Source: Marasmius tenuissimus | Taxonomy: Eukaryota > Basidiomycota > Agaricomycetes > Agaricales > Marasmiaceae | Length of the DNA: 64,000 bases | Reading direction: 5' to 3' | NCBI GenBank assembly: GCA_029532415.1 | Contig: JAQOTA010000060.1 | Location: 2,480,001 to 2,544,000, forward strand | Shown here: positions 13,512-25,770 of the stretch, piece after piece | How positions within the stretch are numbered: the first letter of the stretch is position 1 | Layout of the letters: every line of letters starts with the position of its first letter | The notes under the pieces: model-generated | What the model saw: only the letters and a program-made list of their open reading frames with translations | Told to the model about the DNA's origin: nothing | Databases searched by the model: none | Position numbers and translations under genes: made by a program

Positions 13512-16500
13512 ATGGCGCTTTCTGCTGCTGACCTCCAGGTGAGCCCGTATTACCTCCACGTATACCAGGATTTTGTTCAAATTGCTCCTTCACCAGCAAA
13601 AGCACGAACACGAAGGAAGTCCGGATCCATTCCCACCTTTTGAATCAGCTCCCAGTGCACCCCAAGCCAAAAAGCAGGAATTGAATACCGGATCTCCCTC
13701 TGATTTCCCTTCTCTTGCCTCTTCTGGAGCTCCAAAACCCGTGGCCGCTGCTTGGGCACCTCGTATCAAACCAGTTATCAGTAAACCTCTCTTCACAGAT
13801 ACCCTGACATTGGGCACCATCGACCTCACAACTGCTGGCAAGGATGGCAAACTGGCGACACTCGGAGAAGTTATGCGACAGGTCATGACCAAATACAAGG
13901 CTAAAATCGAGGCTTCCAGCAACCAAAAGACCAGCCAGACCACCTTCCATATCAAGGCTGAGTCACAGAAGGAATTGGACAAGGCCAAGAAGAGTCTTCT
14001 TGCTCTTCTCAGCCCCGTCGTGCGTTCACCGTCTCATTTTGTTCGGATGCCTAGGCTCATGCTCTACAGGTTACTATCACTATCGATGCTCCTGTTTCTA
14101 CTATTGCATCCATCATTGGTCCCAAAGGTGTGTTGAAAGTGTCGCTTTCAGGACCATTGGCTCAACTTCCACAGGCGCGACATTGAAACAGATCCGCGAT
14201 CAAACCGGCGTCAAAGTGGACATCCCTCGACGAGAGACCGTCCCTACCGCGAACGGAGTCAATGGCACCAATGATTACGGCGATGAAGATGATGAACCCA
14301 CCGTCCCTGTCACGCTTACCGGCCCTCACCCACTCGCCTATGAGGCTAAGGATCTGTTGAATCAGATCATTTCCTCCAGGACCTCGAAATCTACGCAGCG
14401 CGTCCGTGATATTCCTGCCAACGTTCTTCCCTTCATCATCGCCAAGAAAAGTGTGTTTGAAGGAGCAGCCGAAGGTGGCGACGTTAAGCTGTCGCTGAAC
14501 AAGGCTGATCGCGAAATTACGGTTCAGGGCGACCGCGAGGCTGTCGTTCGGGTTATCGAGTCGATCAAATTCACGGTTGAGGACCTCAAGACCAACTTGA
14601 AGTCCATCAAGATGTCGTTGCCGAAACGCCAACACCGTCTCTTGGTTGACAAAGCTGCACAAGACCTCCTCGCGAAAACTAACTGTGCTGTCGTCGTCGC
14701 ACCTGCCGATGATCCCAGTGACGAAGTTGTCGTTTGGGGAGAGGGCAACAATTTGGTCTCCGGTCTTGCCATCGTCATGGAACAGGCGAATTCCAAGCAC
14801 ATCCACGAATTCCCTCTTCCTGGTCCCATCTCCCTTTCGAAACGGTATCTCACGTACATGACACGTATCCAATATCCCAAGACTCTGTCGAACTCCAACC
14901 CTGGTGTTTTGGTCTTCACGCCTTCCGCCGCCGCTGCCGAGAAGGCTCAGTCACTCAACCTGGATATTGTCGGTGACAAGCCTCAAGTCGATGCCGTTGT
15001 GAGACAGGTCTCAGAGTTAATTGGAAAGCTCATTGGCGCCACTATGGAAGTCAACATCGACTGGCTCATTCATCGCTTTGTCACTGGCAAGAATGCGAAA
15101 AAGTGAGTCTTATTTATCAATATCTTCATAGCTCTTCCTAATCTCTCCTTTCAGGATCAAGCAGTTCCAGGACGCCCACAATGTTTTGGTCTTCTTCCCT
15201 CCCGAATCTGAGGAGAAGTCCACGGTTCTTTTGGTTTACGATCCGTTCTCGCCATCTGCCTCCCCTTCTCCCGACGAGAAATCTCGGCACCTCGAGGAAG
15301 TCGCGGCTGACCTCCAAAAGATGGCCAAGGATGCTGCCGACGTGAAGAGCGAAACCCTTCAGGTCGAGAAGCGTTGGCACGATGCTATCAACGGTCAGGG
15401 TGGAACGACCTTGAACGCGTGAGTACATTGTGCCGTGCATAAACTCCCCGTCCTAAGTCATCCACGTTCAGGATTATCGGTGAGGACAAGACACTTTCGA
15501 TCAAGTTCGGCACCGCGGCTGGTGACTCTGTCACTGAGGACACTATTCTCGTCCGTGGTGCGAGTGCCGACGTTACCCGCGCCGTCAAGGAGATCCTCAA
15601 GATCGTCGAGAATGCGAAGAACGACGAGATCGTGAACAGCTACGTGAGTTGGCATTCGTTACCCACTAGACGCGCTTTGACACGTTTACGGTTTACCGAT
15701 ACTCTCTAGTCCACTGACTTTGACGTTGACCGTGAATATGTCGGACGTATTGTCGGTGCTGCGGGTGCTGGTATCAATAAACTTCGTGATCAGCTCGGTG
15801 TCAAGGTCGACGTTTCCGACGACGTGGAGGACAAGGACAGGGAAAGCGCCAGGAAGAAAAAAACTGGTACTCATCAGAAGTCGAAAGTTACGGTTAGTGC
15901 TCCATGTCGATAGTGTTTTTTGCACGAGCTCATGGCGTATAACTAGATCACTGGTCGCAAGGAGAACGTCGAAGAGGCTCAGAAACGTATCTTGGCTCAA
16001 GTTGAAAGACTCGTGAGTTCTGTAACAGTCGACGGTCCTCAAGCCATCTAACATCTCCCAGGCCGACGAGACCTCCGAAATTCTGAGGATTCCCAACCAG
16101 TATCACTCTTCCCTCATTGGTCAAAGCGGGAAATACGTGATCAGATTGGAGGAGAAATACGGCGTCAAGATCACCTTCCCTCGACAAACTGCCGACGGTG
16201 GTGAAGGCAAGACTCGGGAGGCCCTGAAATTGGATGAAGTCCTCTTGAAGGGAGGTAAAAAAGGTGTCTCACAGGCCAAGGCGGAACTTGTCGAGGTAGT
16301 TTTTCTTGATCTTCCACACCCTTCAGCACAAAGATCCTCATGCTATGATCCCTATAGGCTGTCGAGTTCGAGAAAGAGTCCAACAACGTTCTCAAGTTCA
16401 CTGTTCCCACTCGCTCGGTGGCTCGTATCCTCGGTAAAAGCGGCGCTACAATCAATGAGATCAAGGACTCTACAGATGCTACCATTGATGTCGACAAATC

Positions 16501-17874
16501 CGATGATAACGCTGTAACCAACATCACCGTCCGTGGAACCAAGAAGGCTGTCGCTGCAGCGAAGACAGCCATTCTAGCCATTGCTGACCAGGTCTCTGAG
16601 GAGGTGACTGTTACTATCGCCGTCGAGAACAAGTACCACAGAACTTTGATCGGTGCTGGTGGCCAAGGCCTCAAGGATTTGGTCAAGCGCGTTGACGGGC
16701 CTACTGACTCTCGTCAATTGGCCGGATTGATTCGATTGTGAGATCCGTCAGCTTCGAGCCGTGACCCAAACTAACATCTCCATTCTTCAGCCCTCGTCAA
16801 GGTGAACCGTCTGACGAAGTCCGACTTCGCGGTGACGCGAAGCTTGTCGCTAAACTCCAGGCTGAATTGGAGAAGGCCGTTGCGGAGCTTCGTGACCGCG
16901 TCGTTATCGGCGCCGAGATCCCTGCTGCCAGTCACCGTGCCTTGATTGGCCGTAATGGCCAACACTTGAACGATCTCCAGGACCGTACCGGCACCCAAAT
17001 TCAGTTCCCCGGCTCTCGATCATATGCTCAGGCTGGAGAACCAGAGAATATCTCGGAGCTTGCAGACGTTGACGCTGCTAACCTCGTCAAAGTCTCCGGA
17101 AAGCGTTCTGCCTGCGAAGAGGCTATCGCTGATTTGAAGGTGCGTTCCGGCTACTTGCCCGCTTTGGCTCTTAGGCAACCGACTAATGACGCTCCGCTCA
17201 GAGCAAAGCCAAGAACGCCAGCCCTGAAGCCGTCACGGATACGATAAGCGTGCCCCTCAAGTACCACTATGCCATTTCTCAGCAAGGCAACTTCTTCCGA
17301 AACTTGCGCAGCTTTGGGGTCCAAGTCGACCAGTCCGTCCAGCCTCAGAAGCAAAGCGTGCCCGCCAGGCCGGCTCCATCCTCTGACAACGCCGACAATG
17401 CTGCAGCGCGTATTGATGCGGATGAGGAGGAGGCCGCTCCGGAGGTTGAATGGGAAGTCACTGAAAACTACAAGGATGCGGAAGAAGGGGATTCGGTCTG
17501 GACGTTCAAAGCTCGAGACCAAGCTGGTTTAGACCGTGCGCGCAAACTTACGGAAGAGGCTATCGAGCACGCGAAGAATATGACCTCCGTCGGTTTCCTC
17601 ACCCTCCCCGATCGCTCCTCTTTTCCTCGTATCGTGGGCTCCAAGGGTGCCAATGTCGCCCGTTTACGTAACGAAACTGGTGCGGAAATTACAGTTGGCC
17701 GGGATAACAACACCATTGTGATTATAGGTCCGTTTCTTTGTTTCTTCTTGTGACTTGACCGTCAGTCGCTCACGTTGATGTACAGGCTCTGAAGGGGACA
17801 TCAACGCTGCGAAGAATGCCATCCTCAGGTTGGCATCTTCGTCTGGACGCTCTCAGCGACGCCCCCGTGACTAA
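13512..17874 (+). CDS. SCP160: Vigilin/Scp160-family multi-KH RNA-binding protein
   Basis: A large cytoplasmic RNA-binding protein that associates with ribosomes and the ER in yeast. Thirteen exons can be drawn: 13512-13538, 13597-14019, 14070-14127, 14175-15102, 15155-15418, 15472-15643, 15710-15892, 15947-16012, 16062-16295, 16358-16737, 16791-17139, 17202-17727 and 17786-17874. All phases agree. Repeated KH domains show the GxxG loop in several versions: IIGPKGATLKQI, IVGAAGAGINKL, LIGQSGKYV, ILGKSGATINEI, LIGAGGQGL, LIGRNGQHL and IVGSKGANVARL. Other repeats, such as those around IAKKS, lack the GxxG loop, as in yeast Scp160. The start is a nine-codon first exon (MALSAADLQ). An acidic spacer (DADEEEAAPEVEWE) precedes the last KH domain, and the tail is basic (SGRSQRRPRD). 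Confidence 0.93.
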
Positions 17875-18032
17875 ACAAAAACTTAACGGACTGGTTGTGG
17901 ATGCTCATTTGGATCTCATACGTACATTAAAATAATGGTCATTCATGGTGATGGTGCTAAATACAACAAGATTTACTTGAAGCGCGAGACCACGTCAGTG
18001 GCAAAGACAATCAAAGGCTGAATGTATTTCGA

Positions 18033-20797
18033 CTAGTCATCGTCTTCCATGTCCATAGGTTCTCCATCGACCGACGTTGCGCCAAAATTCTGGTCATCTG
18101 CGATGGGTGCACCATCGAGGTCGTCGTCCATAGGCGCACCGTCGACATCATCAATTGGAGCTCCGTCTACGTCCTCAATGGGAGCCCCGTCAACATCGTC
18201 GTCGATTGGAGCACCATCCAGGTCATCCTCAACGGGAGCTCCGTCAATATCGTCTCCCATCGGAGTACCATTCAGGTCGTCCTTGAGAGGCTCCCCATCA
18301 ACGTCCACAGTATCAATAGACCCAGATTGATCAGCAAGCTGAAAGGAGCTCGCTTTGAAACGGGACGAGTAGGCAACAGCCTTTTCTTCCTTCTGCTGAC
18401 CAGATACGAGGGCCCGACTTTCGTCCGGCATACCCTCTAGTCTCTCCCGGAGTTCCAGTGTGAAGTCAGGAGGAAAAACTATCCAATCCTCCCAGACATC
18501 GATAATGGCGGTGATTTGTTTTTTGAAGGTTTCCGCCGTGATTCTCCCTGGGAACGAGTGGTAAATGTTGGCCATGTGGTCGAAGACGATCCCGAGTCGT
18601 GCTTGAAATTCTTGTCGGAACTTCCAAGCGCTTGGGACAGATGCTGCAGAATTATGGAGGATGTCGCATATGAGGTGAAGCCTTGCAACCTTTCGAGGAA
18701 CTGGCGTCCCGTCCACCAAAAGAGATGCAACTATGATATCAGCCACCTACATTGCATAGAATGAATATGAATAGTCGCAAGTCTAGAGGTGTGCTGCCGC
18801 ACTCACTTCGTGTGCAGCTTCTGCATGTTCGAGACTGAACGCCATACATCGAGCGATCTCCCCACTCTTCCCAGACATGGCCCGTAACATGGCCTCAAAC
18901 CGCTTTCGTGCCAACCTTCCCAGGTTGACCTTGCGGACCCTCTCACGTTCAGATTCCTCGGCGGAGTCAGTGGAATATACCGAGTTGTAGCCCTGCGACA
19001 TGATGAGAATGAGTCTGACGGACACTCGATCGCCTCACCTCATCATCGAACTCGGGTGACATTGGACGCTCATCCTCGATGAGTCCTTTATAGAAAGCGT
19101 GTCGTCGATGCTATGGTGATATTAGCAGTCCACTCCGACGAAAGTAATACGTCAAATTACGCACCTCTTTTCGCATAAAACCATACTTGGTGTTGCTCGA
19201 CTCCCGCCTCCGCAGGCTATCCTCATACTTTGACCCATGGCCCTTCACTTCTGCAGCCACCGCGCGTATGAACGTGTCTGTAATGATTTCGTCGTCACGA
19301 TCAGTACTGAGTGACCGTCGTCGCCTCTTCGGCGAGCGACTTCTGGATCTCGATCCGGATCGTCTATATCGTTTCGGCGACCGGGAACGGTCCATAGAAC
19401 GGCTGCGCGACCTGTATGAGCCACGACGTTCGCGGGAGTCTGAGCGCCGATCTCCTCCGTCCGGGCTTCGACTGCGCCTCCTTGATGCAGTCGAAACTAT
19501 TGAGGGAGTCAGGTTGCTGTTGGGAGAGAACCCGGGGATGCGTCAACTACTCACCATACATGGCCTTCGCTGCAACAGGTACGGCTTTACTCCATCCCAC
19601 GCGCAGGACAGACCCACCCCAATCGAATCCGTCGAATTCCCGAAGCGCTTCTTCTGCGTCCTTCCTGGTCATGAAGGACACGAAGCCACTGAGGCCCGAG
19701 TTTTTTGTTCTTCGAGAGGCCGTCATGTCTGCCCCAGGTCCACTGCTGGCGTCATTACGCGGCCACATAATCTTGACCTGCGAAGGATATTACCACCTGC
19801 ATCACGAAACATGAGGTTCTGGGAGTGACTCACCGATCCCACCGGTCCAGCTCGAGCGAAGAAGTTGCCCAAAGATTGTTCCGTAACATGAGGGGGAAGA
19901 TTCGCCACAAAAACATTGGAGGTCTACCTTACGCGCTGAGAATGGGGCTTCGCACGAGTAAACCAATCTCACCTGCGGATCGCCTCTATCCTTACTGCCG
20001 CTTTGCCCCTCGTATGCTGATGGAACTTCAGTTTGTGGCTGGACAAGAGAAGTACTTGAAAACTTTACCGGCCATCGCCGTGACTGACCGACCCTGTGCT
20101 GTATCCCAATGGATGAGCTCTCGGAATGATATGCCTTAGAAAATGTACATACCATGACGCGAATACCTTGCTTCTCGGTCGGCCTGGTCCCTTCAATCCG
20201 TCCTTGTTGGTCAAGCCGCCTTCATATGTATACATTCCACACACTTTTTCAGTTCTTCGAGAAATGCGTCCATTTCGCGCTTTCCTTTGGGTTTTGGAGG
20301 ACCCGTCATAGGCGGCGGGGAGGGCTGAGAATGTGATAAATGAGCACAAAGTCGCTTGAAATTGGAGTGGTGCGTACCTTCCGTCCTTTAGCAGCAGCAG
20401 GCATGGTCGGAATACCTCTTCCTGGATTGTATGCAGATCCAGAGCTTCCGGAAGCCTTGACAAAAGATGATTCTCCCCGTCTCCCAACGCTCTCGCCTTC
20501 GAACGTTTCCAAAAATTCTGCATATGCCTGAGCAGCGTTCACCTCTTCTTCACGTTTCTTAGCCTCTGCTATTTCCTGCTCCTTTTCGCGACGTGACTTC
20601 CTATGGCTCCCAGAGGTATATTGGGAAAGCTTCGCGTCGTCTACTGCTTTTGCTAATCAACACAGGAAGTGGGGATGATCAGTGGTGAAGGAAGAGATAG
20701 AGGTCTATCCAACTCGCACTGGAAATGGAGGGTCTTCGTCCTCGTTTTCAAAGAAATTCGAGAGTTTTGAGGCTATCTTGAACTTGTTTCTGTCCAT
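18033..20797 (-). CDS. U2SURP: U2 snRNP-associated SR140-like protein (RRM, SURP, CID)
   Basis: A nuclear splicing factor of the U2 snRNP 17S particle. In order from the N-terminus: a basic coiled segment (SRREKEQEIAEAKKREEE), a Pro/Lys-rich stretch (PPPMTGPPKPKGK), an RRM (VFVANLPPHVTEQSLGNFF, then SGFVSFM about 19690-19900), an Arg/Ser-rich spacer, a SURP motif (FIRAVAAEVKGHGSKYED, about 19235-19290), and a CTD-interaction-like (CID) domain at about 18400-18990. The tail holds nine copies of a D-x-[DN]-G-x-P-hydrophobic motif. The stop is at 18033. The N-terminus is uncertain: ATG at 20797 (MDRNKFKIASKLSNFFEN) reads well, but I could not join that exon in phase to the next one (from about 20650) with a GT donor. 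It converges on the vigilin gene with a 158-base spacer. Confidence 0.88.
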
Positions 20798-21016
20798 TGA
20801 AGGTAACGAAGGGTCGATCTGACTTGAGAGGACAGATGTAAGACCGTTACAAGGCAAGCGGATTAGCGCCTAAACAAGATCACATTGAGCGCCTAAATCG
20901 ATGGGCCTGAGGGAGCCTACAACGAACAAGAAGCACTGAATTATACAGGTAGATCCAGATACATAGATGGATATACAAGACACTAACGAAATACGGTGAG
21001 CTGTATATCGACTATG

Positions 21017-23315
21017 CTACATCATCAAATTAGCAAGCCCTCCTTGAACGTACGCCATCGGTTTGACGTTCGGATGAGGGGATGCGTCGAACTGGGTGTA
21101 CTTTTGTTCGCCATCGCTGCTGATGCGTATCTGTTGGGTGAGTGGTTAGGACAGATGACAGTCGTGCAGTGAGGGAGACGACCACATACAAATGCACCCT
21201 TGTTGCCCGCTTGATCCACATAGTTTGGAGCAGAGAATACGGTTGTGCAAAGCCCTTCATGCTCGACCTCGTAACCGTCTGAGTGATCAAACGTGGTCAA
21301 TCGAGGCCATTGGGGAGGTAAACTCGAGAACGAACCTTGTCGAACTTCGTGGCTCCTTATAACGCCCGTTACACCGTTATTTGTACACCATCTCTTACTG
21401 ACATCAGGTCCATAAGCAATCCCTACTCCTCTCTTCGATGGCCCTCGGCCAGGCATCGCCTGAGGGTCGGTCCAAAGGAGTTCACACATCAAGCCACTCT
21501 GGCCTGGTTGCCTGCCTAGGCGTTCAATCTTGCGTACGTCGTCCAATGTCACATCGTCCTTGCTAAAGAGCCCTCCATGTACGACGAAATATCGCTTGGT
21601 ACCTTGAGGTGAAAGGATGGTATTGGAAGTCTTTGTTTTAGGGGGCTGGGTTGCATTAACGAGCGTGCAGAGGGGCACTATGTGCGTGTTAGGGTAACGC
21701 GCACGGAAAGCACACTGAAATCAACTCACGTGCTGTGAAAACGTATGCAAAGAGCTTCTGTAGTATCAGCATTGACATTCGCTTGCCGCATTACCCGCTG
21801 TACGCACCTTGTAGGTCTGATCACCGTGTTTATGCTTGACTTCCCCTTCGAAACCATAGGTGCTGTTCATGTCCTTCGCTTCATGGTTGCCTCTGTTGAT
21901 GTACATGAATGTTGGATACAACCCTGCGCTCGAGTAAGTTAACTGTCAACGGCCCAACTCTGAGACCTACACTTGAACGCGAACGCGGTCAAAATCACTT
22001 CGACGGACCACGATCCACGGTCTACCAGATCGCCATTCATGAGCAGGTAGTGTTTATCCGTAGGCTCTCCCGTCAAGGAGTAGAGATGTAACAAATCATA
22101 AAATTGTCCTGGAAAAGGCGTAAATTTCCCATACGGGCAATATGGCTCGATATCTTACCATGGACATCCCCAATAACATCGCATGTCACTCCCTCCGTCA
22201 AATCTACATCAACTAAGCTCCCTTCCTTGACAAAATGGTCAAACGCTCCCATCACGATCTCCCACACATATCTTCGAGGGAGTTTCTTGCCGTCCTTGAA
22301 CCATTGTATCATACCTCTCACGAATTCGATGGTGATCGTGAATCTATCATTCTCCTGAGGTAAAACGGGGCCTGCATAATCTTTCTCGACGAAGCATCCA
22401 CCTGACAAGAGAAAATATCTGTCACCAATCCCGCGTATCGACCGAGAAGAGCACACCTTCAGTGATTATCTCGCGACACCTTTCAACAGCACTCTTTTCT
22501 TCCTCCATTTCGATCGCCTGCGTTTAACGAGATTGACGTGAGACTCGACTAGGGAGATCAGCCTGCGAACTCACCTTCTCGAACTCCAATTTCCTCAACA
22601 ACTTCTGCGTGGACACCATCTGCTGGCGGACCGTATCATTGCCGGGCTCCAGAGCGAGAATTTTCTTGAAATCAGAGATGGCGGTCTGATGCTTGAGGGT
22701 TTGAATGTAACATGTTGCACGTCTGAACAAATCGCGTTCGATTCCCCAAAGAAGCGATCACACGAGCAAAAAGACCGTACCGATAGTAAGCCTTCGCATA
22801 TTTAGGATCCAGCTGAATGGCCTGAGCTGAATGTTTGCCGCGAGACAGAAAGTTCCGCGAAGATTAGAAATTCGCATCCTAGTCGACACAGACGTGTCGC
22901 ACCCACTGGCATCGCTCATAGCATATCCAAACTCCTCCAATTTCATCCTTGCATAAGCGCGATTGCACCATAAGGTTGGCTCGACCGGATTCTTCTCGAT
23001 CGCCTGGGTGTAAAGTTGTATAGCGGCATTGAAGTCATGGCCTTAGATCCGAAGAAAGTTCAGCACAACGAGTAGATCGAACGGAAGATCATCAGTTTCG
23101 AAGGACTTTAGCTGGATTAGATCGCAGAACCGCTCACTTGAAAAGGCTTTATTAGCCTTGGCCTTGATCTCTGCAGCGGCCTTTTTGTCCTCCTCGGTGA
23201 CCGTGGCTGAATCCGATAAGCTGAGGGTGTTCATTTGGGGTGAAGGTACTGAAGAAGGGGGCGTGCTTGCAGAAGCACCAGGAGACGAGGGTGCAGAGCT
23301 TTCTGACGCGCTCAT
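21017..23315 (-). CDS. PPT1: Serine/threonine protein phosphatase 5 (TPR-PPP)
   Basis: An Hsp90-associated phosphatase of the PPP family. The N-terminal half (from 23315) starts with a Ser/Pro-rich leader and then three tetratricopeptide repeats, seen in [34 protein letters not shown] and [15 protein letters not shown]. The catalytic half carries the metal-site motifs GDVHGQ, GDLVDRG (usually GDFVDRG), and RGNHE, then the histidine-bearing HGGLF and SHEVRQ, and SAPNYVDQ near the C-terminus. The product ends with QGGLANLMM at 21017. About ten introns. The TPR part normally inhibits the phosphatase until it binds Hsp90 or fatty acids. Confidence 0.93.
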
Positions 23316-23614
23316 TATGTGGGCGTATGGAATAGAGTTGTATTTGCGGATCAGAGTTAGGGAAACAAGGCGCGCTCACAACAATTTCTGAGTAATCTCA
23401 CATTCCCACGAGCTCGAGGAAACTTGGTTCTCATTTTTTTCTCGATCCGTTGAGTATCTTATAAAAGAACGTATTGTACGAGTTAAGTACATGTGAGATA
23501 TGTATGACTAGCACAGTCAAGATATATAATATAGTCCGATAGCTGGCACAATTCCACTTTCCAACAGCCCTAAAAGATAAAGGAGAAAGAATTCTAACGG
23601 ACAAATTACTGTCG

Positions 23615-24874
23615 CTTAATGGCACTGGTCGAGGTTGAAATACTTTCCAAGACGACGAGAGTAGGGGCTGGTGTTTTGGAACCAACCGTTCATCATTTGG
23701 AAGAGGCTATTCAAGACCGATGAGCTCTCTGTTCCACTGGGGGCAGGGGAAGTGACTCACTAATCAAGATTGTTCTGACATCTGCAGCAAGGACCACTAG
23801 CAGCGGCGGTTGCTGAAGCCTAGAAAAGTAACTGCGGTTTATTCTTTATTCGACGTCGACTCGGGAGTTTTACTCACAATGGTCATGCCAGGTTGCCAGC
23901 CGTTGTACATCCCCATGGCTTGGAGGACGTTGCCCCCAGACTGGTCGAGGACGTTCTTGAAATAAGAGGTCGCAGTTCTGATGTTGTAGTCCTGCAGAGG
24001 CCTGATGAGGAGGTTTTCCTGCGGCGAATGATGGGATGTGTATTCTTACCGGGTCGTAGCAGTTCCCACCAGGCGCACCACCGCATTTGTCGACAGTGAT
24101 TTGCATCAGTCCAACTTCACCGCCACCACCGGTGGTACTAGGATTGCAGGTGGACTGGAGAACGGAAGGTGAGTATAGCTGAGGTAATAACGCAAGTGTT
24201 ACGCACTTCCTGCATAGCAAACGAGGCCATCATGATTGGTGGAATACCGAACTCATTGCCGTATTGAACGAATTTGTCGATATACGGTCCACAGGCCTTG
24301 AAGGGCGAGTTGGGGTCCTCAAGGGCATGTGAAAGGTCCACGACCTTGAGGTCGCTGACTTGAACGAATTGCGGTCTCCAACCACTGCCGTCGACCCCAC
24401 AATTGATCCATGATAGAGCGCCATTAGGGCCGGATTCGTTAGTGATGTCGGCTGCAGAGACCCGGAGGTAAGTATGAGGTTTCCATGGACAGCTATGTGG
24501 ACCTCACCAGTGGCACCGACATCTCCGCAGGTCGAGGCGACGTTGAGGAGCCCACCAATACTAGTTCCACCGACGCTCACGCTTGACGTCTTGCCAGTAT
24601 TGTTGGAGCTTGCGGGAGTTTTCACGCTAGTATTGGTCTGTCCCGGCGTTCACAGGATGTAGATGAGCGTTTGGACAATGGCGAGAAGCGGCAACTGTCT
24701 CACCTGGTTCCTCACCCTACATTTCTTCCCATTAACTATCTTGACCTCTCTGCTCTCAACTCGGGAGATTGAGAAACGACGTGAATGACGGGGGCTTCGA
24801 GAATCATGTAGATTGGCTGCCTGAGCAGCGATGACAGAGTAAAGAGCGACGAGGGCAAGGGAGCGGAATTTCAT
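23615..24874 (-). CDS. Secreted SLT-fold (lytic transglycosylase-like) protein, paralog A
   Basis: A secreted protein of about 280 residues with a lysozyme-like SLT/GH23-type domain. Start at 24874 gives a signal peptide (MKFRSLALVALYSVIAAQA) and a basic propeptide. A Thr/Ser-rich linker leads to a conserved block (GGLLNVASTCGDVGAT) and the catalytic domain: GIPPIMMASFAMQES, where the Glu of MQES aligns with the catalytic acid of SLT enzymes, then GGGEVGLMQIT, NYNIRTATSYF and GMYNGWQPG. Paired cysteines (CC-R-C) fit a secreted protein. The last exon starts after an intron inside the Tyr codon of NLDY. Such enzymes cut the glycan of bacterial peptidoglycan, but substrate is not shown here. Paralog B at 38608-39911 is on the other strand. 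Confidence 0.85.
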
Positions 24875-25770
24875 GGCGGGACTTTGGGTGGAAGATGAGA
24901 GGACACAAGTGTGCTTGGGCGAGCTGAGTTTTGTATCAGGAATCCGAAATAGGGGTGTACGTCGGTAACGAGTCCCAAGCGAGGGGCTTCAACAGATGGC
25001 TGGCGGGCGACGGCGTGCAGTGACACAGGAGTTCAAGCTAAGTTCAACGCTGCTAGCTCTGGGGGGCCGGAAGCGCAAGGCGAGAAATACACAGATCTCT
25101 TCACTTTTATAGGCCAAGGCTTGCATTGATCTGATTCAAAAGCGATTCGAGGGCCGGAATGAGTGATCTAACCATGAGAAATTTAACACTGATAGTCCGG
25201 TAATCCCATCTTTAGTTTTTCGTGCAAAATATGTTGAATTTGAAGGAGACATTGCAACCACGATCGCTGTACCTTGGCCCTCGAGCTAGGGGTCGTTCCT
25301 GGAGCCTGTTGCGACCTGTTTCAACCACCGTTTGTGATTTCTGAGGAAGAGAGCGTCGTTCGTGTCGGCGATGAGGCCTATGAGGGCCCTGGGATGAGGC
25401 GCATTGAAAAACCAGCTTTCACACCGGATATCTGGCAGGAGTTCGGGCCTGACCTGTGTTCCGATGAACCGGATTGCAACTTTGACACTAATGACGGGAT
25501 AGAGAAGGATAGAGACGCCGATAGAACGTTGACGGTTGAATACCGTTTAGACTCAGAACCGGCAGTGCTAGTGAGCGGTAGCGATGATTGCGGAAGGGAA
25601 AATGGGTAGAAATGGGTCTAAATGGGTACTGTCACATAGGGTCACACCAGCAACCTGTCACTGGGGTGCAAACACCCACTGACACCTATAAAGGTCAACT
25701 CAATGTAGGAATTATCATTAGTGTGCTTCAGGGGTATCCAATTGGTCAGGAACCGCTATACACGAAGTAA
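24875..25770. other. Spacer: promoter of SLT paralog A, 3' flank of GH44
   Basis: No supported gene. A TATA-like element (TATAAAAG on the minus strand, near 25105) lies about 230 bases upstream of the SLT start. A 111-codon plus-strand frame (25274-25609) begins only with TTG and resembles nothing known to me. At 25590-25700 there are three copies of AAATGGGT followed by several GTCAC/GGTGTC-like short repeats and a small hairpin, possibly a transposon end. Confidence 0.45.

Noticed and set aside
14162..14872. 236-codon minus-strand frame opposite the vigilin gene
   Set aside because: Antisense of a clear KH-protein exon whose splice phases and domains fit the plus strand.
18049..18330. Plus-strand Ser/Pro frame across the end of the SR140-like gene
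   Set aside because: Antisense reflection of the D-x-D-G-x-P repeat; codon pattern follows the minus-strand gene.
25274..25609. 111-codon plus-strand frame in the SLT/GH44 spacer
   Set aside because: Starts only with TTG, no recognisable similarity, no promoter or splice support.
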